Positions 1-4,872 of a stretch of DNA of 11,257 nucleotides are shown piece by piece; position 1 is the first letter of the stretch, and each line of letters starts with the position of its first letter. This DNA comes from JACPKO01 sp964406775. Its GTDB lineage: Bacteria; Patescibacteriota; Microgenomatia; Daviesbacterales; UBA10151. The translations under genes and the position numbers were made by a program. The stretch covers positions 1-11,257 of the forward strand of contig CAYOSW010000037.1 of the NCBI GenBank assembly GCA_964406775.1, read 5' to 3'. Under the pieces are notes generated by a model that saw only the letters and a program-made list of their open reading frames with translations, did no database searches and was not told the DNA's origin.

Positions 1-1
1 T

Positions 2-74
2 GCCTTCGTAGCACAATGGATAGTGCACAACGTTGCGGACGTTGAGGTTGTGGGTTCGAGTCCCGCCGAAGGCG
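2..74 (+). tRNA. tRNA-Arg (anticodon GCG)
   Basis: A full cloverleaf can be folded. The acceptor stem is 2-8 with 67-73, the D stem GCAC (11-14) with GTGC (23-26), the anticodon stem CAACG (28-32) with CGTTG (40-44), and the T stem GTGGG (50-54) with CCCGC (62-66). The loop TTGCGGA places anticodon GCG at 35-37, which reads CGC and by wobble CGU. The discriminator is G74 and no CCA is encoded. Most bacteria read these codons with an ACG (inosine) tRNA-Arg, so G34 is unusual. It lies 14 nt before tRNA-Ser(CGA), so the two are probably co-transcribed from a promoter outside the window. Confidence 0.95.
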
Positions 75-88
75 CAAATTATCTTTGG

Positions 89-173
89 GGTGGGGTCGCA
101 TAGTGGCCTAGTGCGCTGGTTTCGAAAACCGGTATACCGCAAGGTATCGTGGGTTCAAATCCCACCCCCACCG
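89..173 (+). tRNA. tRNA-Ser (anticodon CGA)
   Basis: This is a class II tRNA. The acceptor GGTGGGG (89-95) pairs with CCCCACC (166-172), the anticodon stem CTGGT (116-120) with ACCGG (128-132), and the T stem GTGGG (149-153) with CCCAC (161-165). A long variable arm (133-148) forms a TACC-GCAA-GGTA hairpin. The loop TTCGAAA gives anticodon CGA, reading UCG. The discriminator is G173 and no CCA is encoded. Its last 15 nt, plus the next 7 nt, are repeated exactly at 287-308, downstream of a hairpin-rich insert. Confidence 0.95.
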
Positions 174-219
174 CTCAAGCTTAAGGTTCCGGTGCTTGCA
201 CCGGGTTCTTAAGGTTGAG
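174..219 (+). other. Long imperfect palindrome directly after tRNA-Ser(CGA)
   Basis: Nested arms are CTCAA (174-178) with TTGAG (215-219), CTTAAG (180-185) with CTTAAG (208-213), and CCGGTGC (189-195) with GCACCGG (198-204). They are broken only by one G/G mismatch and a gtt/gtt internal loop. It starts at the first base after the tRNA. It has no T-tract on either side, so it is not a standard intrinsic terminator. It could be a processing structure or an element terminus. Confidence 0.8.
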
Positions 220-260
220 TAGGGGCAGAGGGTTTTAACTAAATCTTTGATTTGGTTCAG

Positions 261-278
261 CTCCGGCTTTAGCCGGAG
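261..278 (+). other. Perfect 8-bp inverted repeat with TT centre
   Basis: CTCCGGCT (261-268) and AGCCGGAG (271-278) are perfect inverted repeats around TT. A second hairpin, AACTAAATC (237-245) with GATTTGGTT (249-257), sits just upstream. The hairpin lies between a GGTTCA (254-259) and the ATCCC that begins the second tRNA-Ser 3' copy. It therefore occupies the place where the T-loop would close. Confidence 0.75.
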
Positions 279-306
279 GGTGTATTATCCCACCCCCACC
301 GCTCAA

Positions 307-379
307 GCCTTCGTAGTTCAGTGGATAGAACGTCAGATTCCGGATCTGAAGGTCGGAGGTTCGAGTCCTCTCGAAGGCG
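307..379 (+). tRNA. tRNA-Arg (anticodon CCG)
   Basis: The acceptor GCCTTCG (307-313) pairs with CGAAGGC (372-378), the anticodon stem TCAGA (333-337) with TCTGA (345-349), and the T stem 355-359 with 367-371. The loop TTCCGGA gives anticodon CCG, reading CGG. The discriminator is G379 and no CCA is encoded. The acceptor stem is identical to that of tRNA-Arg(GCG) at 2-74. Only 7 nt (C plus six T) separate it from the ATG of the following Nudix gene, so the T-run could either end the tRNA transcript or lead into the mRNA. Confidence 0.95.
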
Positions 380-386
380 CTTTTTT

Positions 387-797
387 ATGAAAAGAGAATT
401 TTCTGCAGGCGGAATAGTTATAAATGACGGCAAAGTGCTGATGATTAAAAATGCAGCCCTGCGCGACCCGAATAAAGCTTATTGGGGATTCCCGAAAGGC
501 CATATCGACGCGGGTGAAAAAAGCGAAGAGGCGGCTGTCAGGGAAATAAAAGAAGAAACAGGAATAGAAGTTGAGATTGTTAAAAAACTCGGAGACTCAA
601 GATACGTATTCACAAAAAACGGAGAGAAAATTTTTAAAGTAGTGGTTTATTTTCTGTTTAAATACCTATCAGGTGATATAAAGCCCCAGGAGCTTGAAGT
701 CCTGGATGTAAAGTGGGCCGAGCCGGAAGAAGCTTTGAAGCTCTTGTCCTTTCAAAAAGATAAAGATTTTTTAAGGCAGGTAACCGGAAATGAGTGA
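387..797 (+). CDS. Nudix hydrolase (MutT/Ap4A-hydrolase-like), 136 aa
   Basis: This is a soluble pyrophosphohydrolase of the Nudix family, which cleaves nucleoside-diphosphate-linked substrates. The exact substrate cannot be read from sequence. The Nudix box is complete at residues 38-60: G38, E44, then RE (52-53), EE (56-57), G59 and I60, where the glutamates bind Mg2+. The preceding YWGFPKGH is typical of bacterial Ap4A hydrolases, and the length matches a single-domain Nudix enzyme. I chose the ATG at 387 because an upstream in-frame ATG at 321 lies inside tRNA-Arg(CCG). Only 7 nt separate the tRNA from this ATG, leaving no room for a Shine-Dalgarno. After 3' processing of the tRNA the message would be leaderless. 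The 3' end overlaps the next gene by 8 bp, so the two are probably translated from one transcript. Confidence 0.9.
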   Translation: MKREFSAGGIVINDGKVLMIKNAALRDPNKAYWGFPKGHIDAGEKSEEAAVREIKEETGIEVEIVKKLGDSRYVFTKNGEKIFKVVVYFLFKYLSGDIKPQELEVLDVKWAEPEEALKLLSFQKDKDFLRQVTGNE

Positions 798-1344
798 TTT
801 TGTTTCAAGAGGGGGTCAGAAGCTTAAACACGCTTTAGAGCAATTTGAAGTGACTGTTGAGGGTAAAACAGTGCTGGATGTCGGTTCCTCAACCGGCGGA
901 TTTGTTGATTGTCTGCTCCAAAACGGTGCAAAAAAAGTTTACGCACTTGATACCGCATACGGCGAGCTGGCCTGGAAATTAAGAAATGATCCCCGGGTGG
1001 TTGTGATGGAGCGGACTAATATTCTGCATCTCGGATCCTTACCGGAAGAAGTTGATCTGGTGACGATTGATGCAGGATGGACACGTCTTGAATTAATCCT
1101 CCCTGTAATCAAAAATTTTTTGAAGGAGAAAGGGCAGGTAATCGCCTTGCTCAAGCCTCACTATGAAGCTGAGAAGAAGGATTTGGTAAGAGGGGTTTTA
1201 AGTAATGAAGTTGCCGAAAGAGTTAAAAATGAAGTTATGCAAAAAATTCTAAATTCTAAATTCTTAATTCTTAATTCCACTCAATCTCCCATCCTCGGGG
1301 GAGGAGGAAATACGGAATATCTTTTACTTCTTGAAACTACCTAG
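790..1344 (+). CDS. TlyA/FtsJ-like RNA 2'-O-methyltransferase lacking the S4 domain, 184 aa
   Basis: The start FVSRGGQKL is the signature that opens the catalytic domain of TlyA (hemolysin A) rRNA 2'-O-methyltransferases. The SAM-binding motif VLDVGSSTGGF is at residues 28-38. An FtsJ-type K-D-K-E set can be placed at K11, D94, K122 and E176. Family members methylate 23S and/or 16S rRNA. Canonical TlyA is roughly 240-270 residues with an N-terminal S4 RNA-binding domain. That domain is absent here, and the gene begins inside the Nudix stop region with an 8-bp overlap, so no room exists for it. Residues about 152-164 (an ILNSKFLILNST stretch) are encoded by a heptanucleotide tandem repeat and look like an insertion. 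The 3' end overlaps the convergent membrane-protein gene by 8 bp. The family assignment is firm; the exact target is unknown. Confidence 0.85.
   Translation: MSDFVSRGGQKLKHALEQFEVTVEGKTVLDVGSSTGGFVDCLLQNGAKKVYALDTAYGELAWKLRNDPRVVVMERTNILHLGSLPEEVDLVTIDAGWTRLELILPVIKNFLKEKGQVIALLKPHYEAEKKDLVRGVLSNEVAERVKNEVMQKILNSKFLILNSTQSPILGGGGNTEYLLLLETT
1245..1278 (+). repeat. Heptanucleotide tandem repeat (AATTCTA/AATTCTT, nearly 5 copies) inside the methyltransferase gene
   Basis: Successive units are AATTCTA, AATTCTA, AATTCTT, AATTCTT and a partial AATTCC. Seven is not a multiple of three, so gain or loss of a unit would shift the frame of the last 30 or so codons, including the catalytic-set E176. 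Confidence 0.85.
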
Positions 1345-1966
1345 CCTTTTTAAGTATCACCAGACCCAGCCAGATATAAAAGAGCGGATTTAAAACAAAT
1401 CCGTTGCTCAAGGCCGGCCAGACAATGATCGGATCTGACGGACTTAAAACTATCAGCCTGCCTAGATATAAAACAAGCATTAAAGTCGCAGACAGTGCTC
1501 CGATAAGTCCCAGATTTTTCGGAAATTCTTTAGATTTAGTGATAAGCCAGGAAAAAAATCCCAATCCGATTGAAGCCATTCCGAAGGTCAGGAAACCTCT
1601 CGGATCAATTTGGCTCGGTAAACTCAAAATCCCGGATGTGGTTTCAAGAGGAGGATTAATGGTGTTAGCCAGATCGTAAGCCCCGTGAATTGCCGCACCT
1701 AATGATCCTGCAAGAGCAAAAATAAACGCCCAAAGAGCCCAGGATTCATCAATTTTTCTAAGTCTCAGGTAAAGCTCGACAACAACCTTACCGGAAAAAA
1801 GACCGGTTAAGGTTAAGAATAGCGATGCGAGTAAATTTCCGGTTTGCGGATCGGTTTGAGCGATGACAATGAAAGACAGGGCGTATAAAAAAGCACTGAC
1901 CCCGGTTAAAACCGAGTCAATCCCTGCCCACTTTTCGAAAGAAAATATGAGTTTGATGGTAGTCAC
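1337..1966 (-). CDS. Six-helix integral membrane protein of unknown function, 209 aa
   Basis: I do not recognise the family. The protein is very hydrophobic, with about six predicted membrane helices near residues 17-37, 44-66, 76-98, 124-143, 150-174 and 189-205. Short charged loops such as RLRKIDES follow helix 2, and the C-terminus is basic (KKAR). No catalytic motif is apparent. It starts with GTG at 1966, directly after a GAGGG run. That spacing is too short for a normal Shine-Dalgarno, so the start is uncertain, although no ATG lies nearby. It begins 14 nt after the stop of the zinc-ribbon Nudix gene on the same strand. The likely transcript is tRNA-Ser(GGA), Nudix, then this gene. Its last 8 bp overlap the convergent methyltransferase gene. 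Confidence 0.8.
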   Translation of the reverse strand: MTTIKLIFSFEKWAGIDSVLTGVSAFLYALSFIVIAQTDPQTGNLLASLFLTLTGLFSGKVVVELYLRLRKIDESWALWAFIFALAGSLGAAIHGAYDLANTINPPLETTSGILSLPSQIDPRGFLTFGMASIGLGFFSWLITKSKEFPKNLGLIGALSATLMLVLYLGRLIVLSPSDPIIVWPALSNGFVLNPLFYIWLGLVILKKAR

Positions 1967-1980
1967 CCCCTCAGCTAAAT

Positions 1981-2487
1981 TTAAGCCTTTTCTTTAAGAT
2001 AATCAATCAAACCCTTTTTTAATGACTCGAATGCAATTTCTTCAATCGGCAGATTATCTTTGGGATAGAATTTAGCCTCCTCAACATCATCGGAAACTTT
2101 AATATCGGCATCTTCTGCGATTTTTCCCGTCAGAATAAAACCTAAAGTTTTTACATTAATTCCCTGAAATAAATATTCATCAGGGTATGAGCCGAAATAT
2201 TTTACGTCAGTCATCCCGACCCCAAGCTCTTCGCGGATTTCCCTTATAGAGGATTCCTCAAGCGATTCACCGGTTTCAACAAATCCGCCCGGAAGGTCCA
2301 GATAGCCCTTTTTAGGCTCAAATTTTCTTTTAACTAAGAGGATCTCTCCTTTGGAATTTTCTAAAATAAGGGCGTTGGTGGCGGCAGGGTTGATATAAAA
2401 GTTGTACCCGCATTCAGGACACACTAATAGATTTTCAGATTTCTTCTCAGACTTATGACCGCATTTTGGACAAAATTGATATTCCAT
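1981..2487 (-). CDS. Nudix hydrolase with N-terminal zinc ribbon (NudC-like), 168 aa
   Basis: The N-terminus has a CPxCG...CPxCG zinc ribbon (C6, C9, C23, C26), followed by a Nudix domain. The box is at residues 68-90: G68, E74, RE (82-83), EE (86-87), G89, V90, preceded by LDLPGG. A zinc ribbon joined to a Nudix fold is the layout of NADH pyrophosphatase/NudC-type enzymes, which hydrolyse NAD(H) and can remove NAD caps from RNA. The NudC-specific SQPWPFPxS motif after the Nudix box is not seen, so the substrate remains open. I chose the ATG at 2487; a longer in-frame ORF would run back into tRNA-Ser(GGA). Only 4 nt separate the tRNA 3' end from this ATG, so there is no space for a ribosome-binding site. 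Confidence 0.88.
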   Translation of the reverse strand: MEYQFCPKCGHKSEKKSENLLVCPECGYNFYINPAATNALILENSKGEILLVKRKFEPKKGYLDLPGGFVETGESLEESSIREIREELGVGMTDVKYFGSYPDEYLFQGINVKTLGFILTGKIAEDADIKVSDDVEEAKFYPKDNLPIEEIAFESLKKGLIDYLKEKA

Positions 2488-2491
2488 AAAG

Positions 2492-2576
2492 CGGAGAGGG
2501 AGGGATTTGAACCCTCGATACCTTGCGGTATACACGCTTTCCAAGCGTGCGCACTAGGCCACTATGCGACCTCTCC
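2492..2576 (-). tRNA. tRNA-Ser (anticodon GGA)
   Basis: This is a minus-strand class II tRNA. The acceptor GGAGAGG (2576-2570) pairs with CCTCTCC (2499-2493), the T stem GAGGG pairs with CCCTC, and the anticodon stem CACGC pairs with GCGTG. Loop TTGGAAA gives anticodon GGA, reading UCC and UCU. The discriminator is G at 2492 with no CCA. The variable arm (TATACC-GCAA-GGTATC) is identical to that of tRNA-Ser(CGA) at 89-173. A good promoter lies immediately upstream. Confidence 0.95.
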
Positions 2577-2587
2577 AAGTGGTCAAT

Positions 2588-2616
2588 ATTATACTCAGAT
2601 CAGCGGTTATAGTCAC
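2588..2616 (-). promoter_or_regulatory. Sigma70-type promoter of tRNA-Ser(GGA), with an overlapping palindrome
   Basis: On the minus strand, GTGACT (2616-2611), a 17-nt spacer and TATAAT (2593-2588) precede the tRNA 5' end by 11 nt. An 18-bp palindrome, TTATAGTC-AC-GACTATAA (2607-2624), covers the -35 box and could be an operator. Confidence 0.75.
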
Positions 2617-2645
2617 GACTATAAAATTAAGGGTAAAAGCTTTGC

Positions 2646-2673
2646 AAAAGGGAGAGGCGTATGCGTCTCTCCC
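2646..2673 (-). terminator. Intrinsic terminator of the 26-aa membrane microprotein gene
   Basis: A hairpin with a 10-bp stem (GGGAGAGGCG, 2650-2659, with 2664-2673, one G-U pair) and a four-base loop is followed on the minus strand by TTTT. It lies about 25 nt beyond the microprotein stop and before the tRNA-Ser promoter. Confidence 0.6.
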
Positions 2674-2698
2674 TCCGCTTAAATATTAAGATGATTTC

Positions 2699-2779
2699 TC
2701 AGATTATTTGGCTAAAGAGCCAAATTAAGGCGAGTAACCCGATCGGTACTCCCAACAGCCAAGCCGCTAAATAAGCCAT
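2699..2779 (-). CDS. Membrane microprotein, 26 aa
   Basis: This is a very short ORF starting MAYLAAWLLG and ending LFSQII. It forms one continuous hydrophobic helix with two tryptophans and a central Pro-Ile-Gly, consistent with a single-pass inner-membrane peptide. The case for a real gene is its context. AAAGGAGG sits 7 nt before the ATG (GGAGG core at 2791-2787), the best Shine-Dalgarno in the window. An intrinsic terminator follows the stop. I do not recognise a named family. Small hydrophobic proteins of this kind can be type I toxins, membrane-complex subunits or stress peptides; nothing here decides between them. A 7-bp inverted repeat (2707-2713 with 2718-2724) lies within the 3' end of the coding region. 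A TAGAAT-like box lies at 2806-2801, but I see no convincing -35. Confidence 0.6.
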   Translation of the reverse strand: MAYLAAWLLGVPIGLLALIWLFSQII

Positions 2780-2924
2780 AATTTATCCTCCTTTATCTGT
2801 ATTCTAGGGACCGACCTTAAGCCGCGGATAAATCTTGTGTAAGAAACTCCTAAGAGTTTGCTTTCGGTTAATATTTGGAGTAAGATTTGCCCACAAAGTA
2901 AGCGTGCAGAGTAAAAGAGCAGAG

Positions 2925-2933
2925 TGCTATCTT
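2925..2933 (+). promoter_or_regulatory. Extended -10 promoter of dnaG
   Basis: TGC-TATCTT (TG at 2925-2926, hexamer 2928-2933) lies 8 nt before the ATG at 2942. That would start transcription about 1-2 nt upstream of the codon. No clear -35 is visible. Confidence 0.5.
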
Positions 2934-2941
2934 CCGAATCT

Positions 2942-4729
2942 ATGGATGACCTGGAGCTGATAAAAAGTAAGATAAACATCATTGATTTAATCGGGGAATA
3001 TCTTCCGCTAAAAAAATCGGGAATTAATTTTAAGGCAAATTGCCCCTTTCATCAGGAAAAAACACCCTCGTTTATGGTTTCGCCCGAGCGTCAGATCTTC
3101 CGGTGCTTCGGCTGCGGAAAAGGCGGGGATATCTTCAAGTTTTTAATGGAGAAAGAAGGGTATGAATTTAAGGATGCTCTGGAAGTTTTGGCTCAAAAAG
3201 CCGGAGTTACTCTTAAAAAGCAGGCTAATAATAAAGATAACACGATCGACAGGCTGTATGAACTGAATGCCAAAGCCGCCCAGTTCTATCACTATTTACT
3301 AACAGAACATAAACTGGGTAAAAAAGCTCTCGATTATCTGCTCGGAAGAGGCTTAACTCTGGAAACAATCAAGCTTTTTAATATCGGTTACGCTCCTCAG
3401 AATTGGGAAACGCTCGTCAAATTTTTAAAAAAACGCGGATATAAACTTGAGGAGATGATTGATTCAGGATTGGTTGTGGCTTCCAGCCAGGGAGGTTACG
3501 ACAGGTTCCGGGGCAGAATTATGTTTCCGCTTCCTGATATAAGGGGGAGGATTTTAGGTTTTTCGGGCAGGGTTTTAGCAGACGAGCTTCCGAAATATAT
3601 CAATTCACCGCAGACAAAAATCTTTGATAAAGGCAAATTTTTACTCGGACTTAATTTAAGCAAAGGCGTTATTAAAGAAAAGGAAGAGGCGATTGTGGTT
3701 GAGGGCGAGCTTGATTTTCTGATGTCTTATCAGGCAGGTGTAAAAAATATTGTGGCTTCCAAAGGCACAAGTCTTACCGAAGCCCAGGTTCAGGAGATTA
3801 AAAAATACGCTCAAACTTTAATCCTGTGTTTTGATACCGATTTTGCAGGAGATCAGGCGGCCAGAAGGGGTATCGAAATTGCCGATAAGGCGGGGCTGAA
3901 CATTAGAGTTATAGATTTTGAGGGCGTGAAAGATCCGGCCGAACTTGTTAAGTCCGATCCAGGTCTTTGGGAAAAAGCGGTTGCCGAATCGGTGCCGATT
4001 TATGATTACTACCTGAAATCGGTCGCCTCGCGCTTCAGTCCGAAGCAGGCATCGGGAAAGAGGTCGATATTCTCGGAGTTGTTACCGATTTGGTCAAAGA
4101 TTTCGGATCCGATAACGAGGGAACATTACATCGAAAAATTAGCCGCTTTTCTTCTTGTAAAAGAGGATTTTGTCAGGGAAGAACTTGAGGAATATAAAAA
4201 AACCGCGAGCATTACCAAAGTAGCGCCGGTTTTGGAGGAGAAAAAAAGCATTCCTGAGATAAAACCTAAGACCTCTTTTGACAGAAGGGAACTGCTGGAA
4301 AATTATCTGATAGCCCTTCTTTTGCGTCAGCCTCCGGGTTTGAATTTTATTCCGAATTTTCCGGAGACACTTTTTACCCAAGAGGAGCTAAAACAGGTAT
4401 ATGTGTTACTCGTTTTATTTTTGGATTCAATCGCCTTTAAATCCCAGGAATTTAAAATTACCGAATTCATTAAGAATTTACCACCGGAATATACGGATCT
4501 GATAGACAGACTTTATCTTCTGGAGATTGATGAAAAACTATCCGACACCTTTGTATGGGAAAAGGAGGTAAATTCAGTTGTAGCGGAGCTTAAAAAGATG
4601 CTGATAAAAGCCTCTCTGGAAAAATTGAGCCTGCAGATTAAAAGTGCCCAGGAGTTCGGTAAGATGGAAGCACTTAATACGCTGAACAAACGCTTCAGAG
4701 ATCTATCGGTCAAGCTGAAGAATCTCTGA
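2942..4729 (+). CDS. dnaG: DNA primase DnaG, 595 aa
   Basis: DnaG synthesises RNA primers for the replisome. Domains in order are as follows. The CHC2 zinc-binding domain has C34, H37, C55 and C58. The RNA polymerase domain includes a basic RGRIMFPLPDIRGRILGFSGR-like region around residues 189-210. The TOPRIM core follows, with E254 in VVEGELD and D298/D300 in FDTD. A C-terminal region of about 150 residues probably serves as the helicase-interaction domain. The length is normal for bacterial DnaG. I prefer the ATG at 2942 to the in-frame GTG at 2924: the conserved primase N-terminus begins at the ATG, and an extended -10 sequence overlaps the GTG. No Shine-Dalgarno precedes the ATG. It is followed by rpoD on the same strand, the classical dnaG-rpoD arrangement, although rpoD also has its own candidate promoter. 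Confidence 0.97.
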   Translation: MDDLELIKSKINIIDLIGEYLPLKKSGINFKANCPFHQEKTPSFMVSPERQIFRCFGCGKGGDIFKFLMEKEGYEFKDALEVLAQKAGVTLKKQANNKDNTIDRLYELNAKAAQFYHYLLTEHKLGKKALDYLLGRGLTLETIKLFNIGYAPQNWETLVKFLKKRGYKLEEMIDSGLVVASSQGGYDRFRGRIMFPLPDIRGRILGFSGRVLADELPKYINSPQTKIFDKGKFLLGLNLSKGVIKEKEEAIVVEGELDFLMSYQAGVKNIVASKGTSLTEAQVQEIKKYAQTLILCFDTDFAGDQAARRGIEIADKAGLNIRVIDFEGVKDPAELVKSDPGLWEKAVAESVPIYDYYLKSVASRFSPKQASGKRSIFSELLPIWSKISDPITREHYIEKLAAFLLVKEDFVREELEEYKKTASITKVAPVLEEKKSIPEIKPKTSFDRRELLENYLIALLLRQPPGLNFIPNFPETLFTQEELKQVYVLLVLFLDSIAFKSQEFKITEFIKNLPPEYTDLIDRLYLLEIDEKLSDTFVWEKEVNSVVAELKKMLIKASLEKLSLQIKSAQEFGKMEALNTLNKRFRDLSVKLKNL

Positions 4730-4732
4730 CGC

Positions 4733-4761
4733 TTGCGTGACATCTCTCTATAGGGTACAAT
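4733..4761 (+). promoter_or_regulatory. Candidate sigma70 promoter for rpoD
   Basis: TTGCGT (4733-4738), a 17-nt spacer and TACAAT (4756-4761) begin just after the dnaG stop. They would give a leader of about 105 nt in front of rpoD. Confidence 0.5.
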
Positions 4762-4769
4762 ACTGAGAA

Positions 4770-4844
4770 CAGCTTCTTAAAGCTGACGAAACTGCGCGAA
4801 CTTGGGGACGACAGTTTTTGTTGACGCTTATTTTTTATCCCCAA
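4770..4844 (+). promoter_or_regulatory. Structured rpoD leader with a possible pseudoknot
   Basis: Three pairings are visible: CAGCTT (4770-4775) with AAGCTG (4780-4785), AAACTG (4789-4794) with CAGTTT (4812-4817), and TTGGGGA (4802-4808) with TCCCCAA (4838-4844). The TTGGGGA lies inside the loop of the second hairpin, so helices two and three form an H-type pseudoknot or compete. The second helix runs into five Ts (4815-4819), resembling an attenuator. A regulatory role is inference. Confidence 0.4.
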
Positions 4845-4872
4845 ATTTTAGTCAGGAAAGGAATTTACCGCA

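Larger units (their letters stand above)
159..308 (+). repeat. tRNA-Ser 3'-end direct repeat flanking a hairpin-rich 128-bp unit
   Basis: The 22 bp at 159-180 recur exactly at 287-308. The first copy starts at the last two T-loop bases of tRNA-Ser, covers the 3' T-stem and acceptor strands, and runs 7 nt past the discriminator. The second copy ends inside the first two bases of tRNA-Arg(CCG). The DNA between them is mostly inverted repeats (174-219, 237-257, 261-278). Deleting one 128-bp unit would leave tRNA-Ser 5 nt from tRNA-Arg, a normal tRNA-operon spacing. This suggests an insertion or duplication into a compact pair. No ORF is present in the insert. It could be a miniature integrative element, a decayed integration footprint, or a tandem-duplication remnant. 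Confidence 0.85.

Noticed and set aside
174..278. CRISPR-like or tandem repeat array
   Set aside because: The inverted repeats differ in sequence and are not regularly spaced direct repeats.
174..286. Pseudo-tRNA or a fourth tRNA in the insert
   Set aside because: Only the 3' strand is copied. No D arm, anticodon arm or matching 5' acceptor strand can be folded.
2844..2859. AAACTC-CTAA-GAGTTT hairpin as a terminator upstream of dnaG
   Set aside because: It is AT-rich, short and lacks a T-tract on either strand.
2924..2941. GTG start of dnaG adding six residues
   Set aside because: The extended -10 sequence overlaps it, and primase homology begins at the ATG at 2942.
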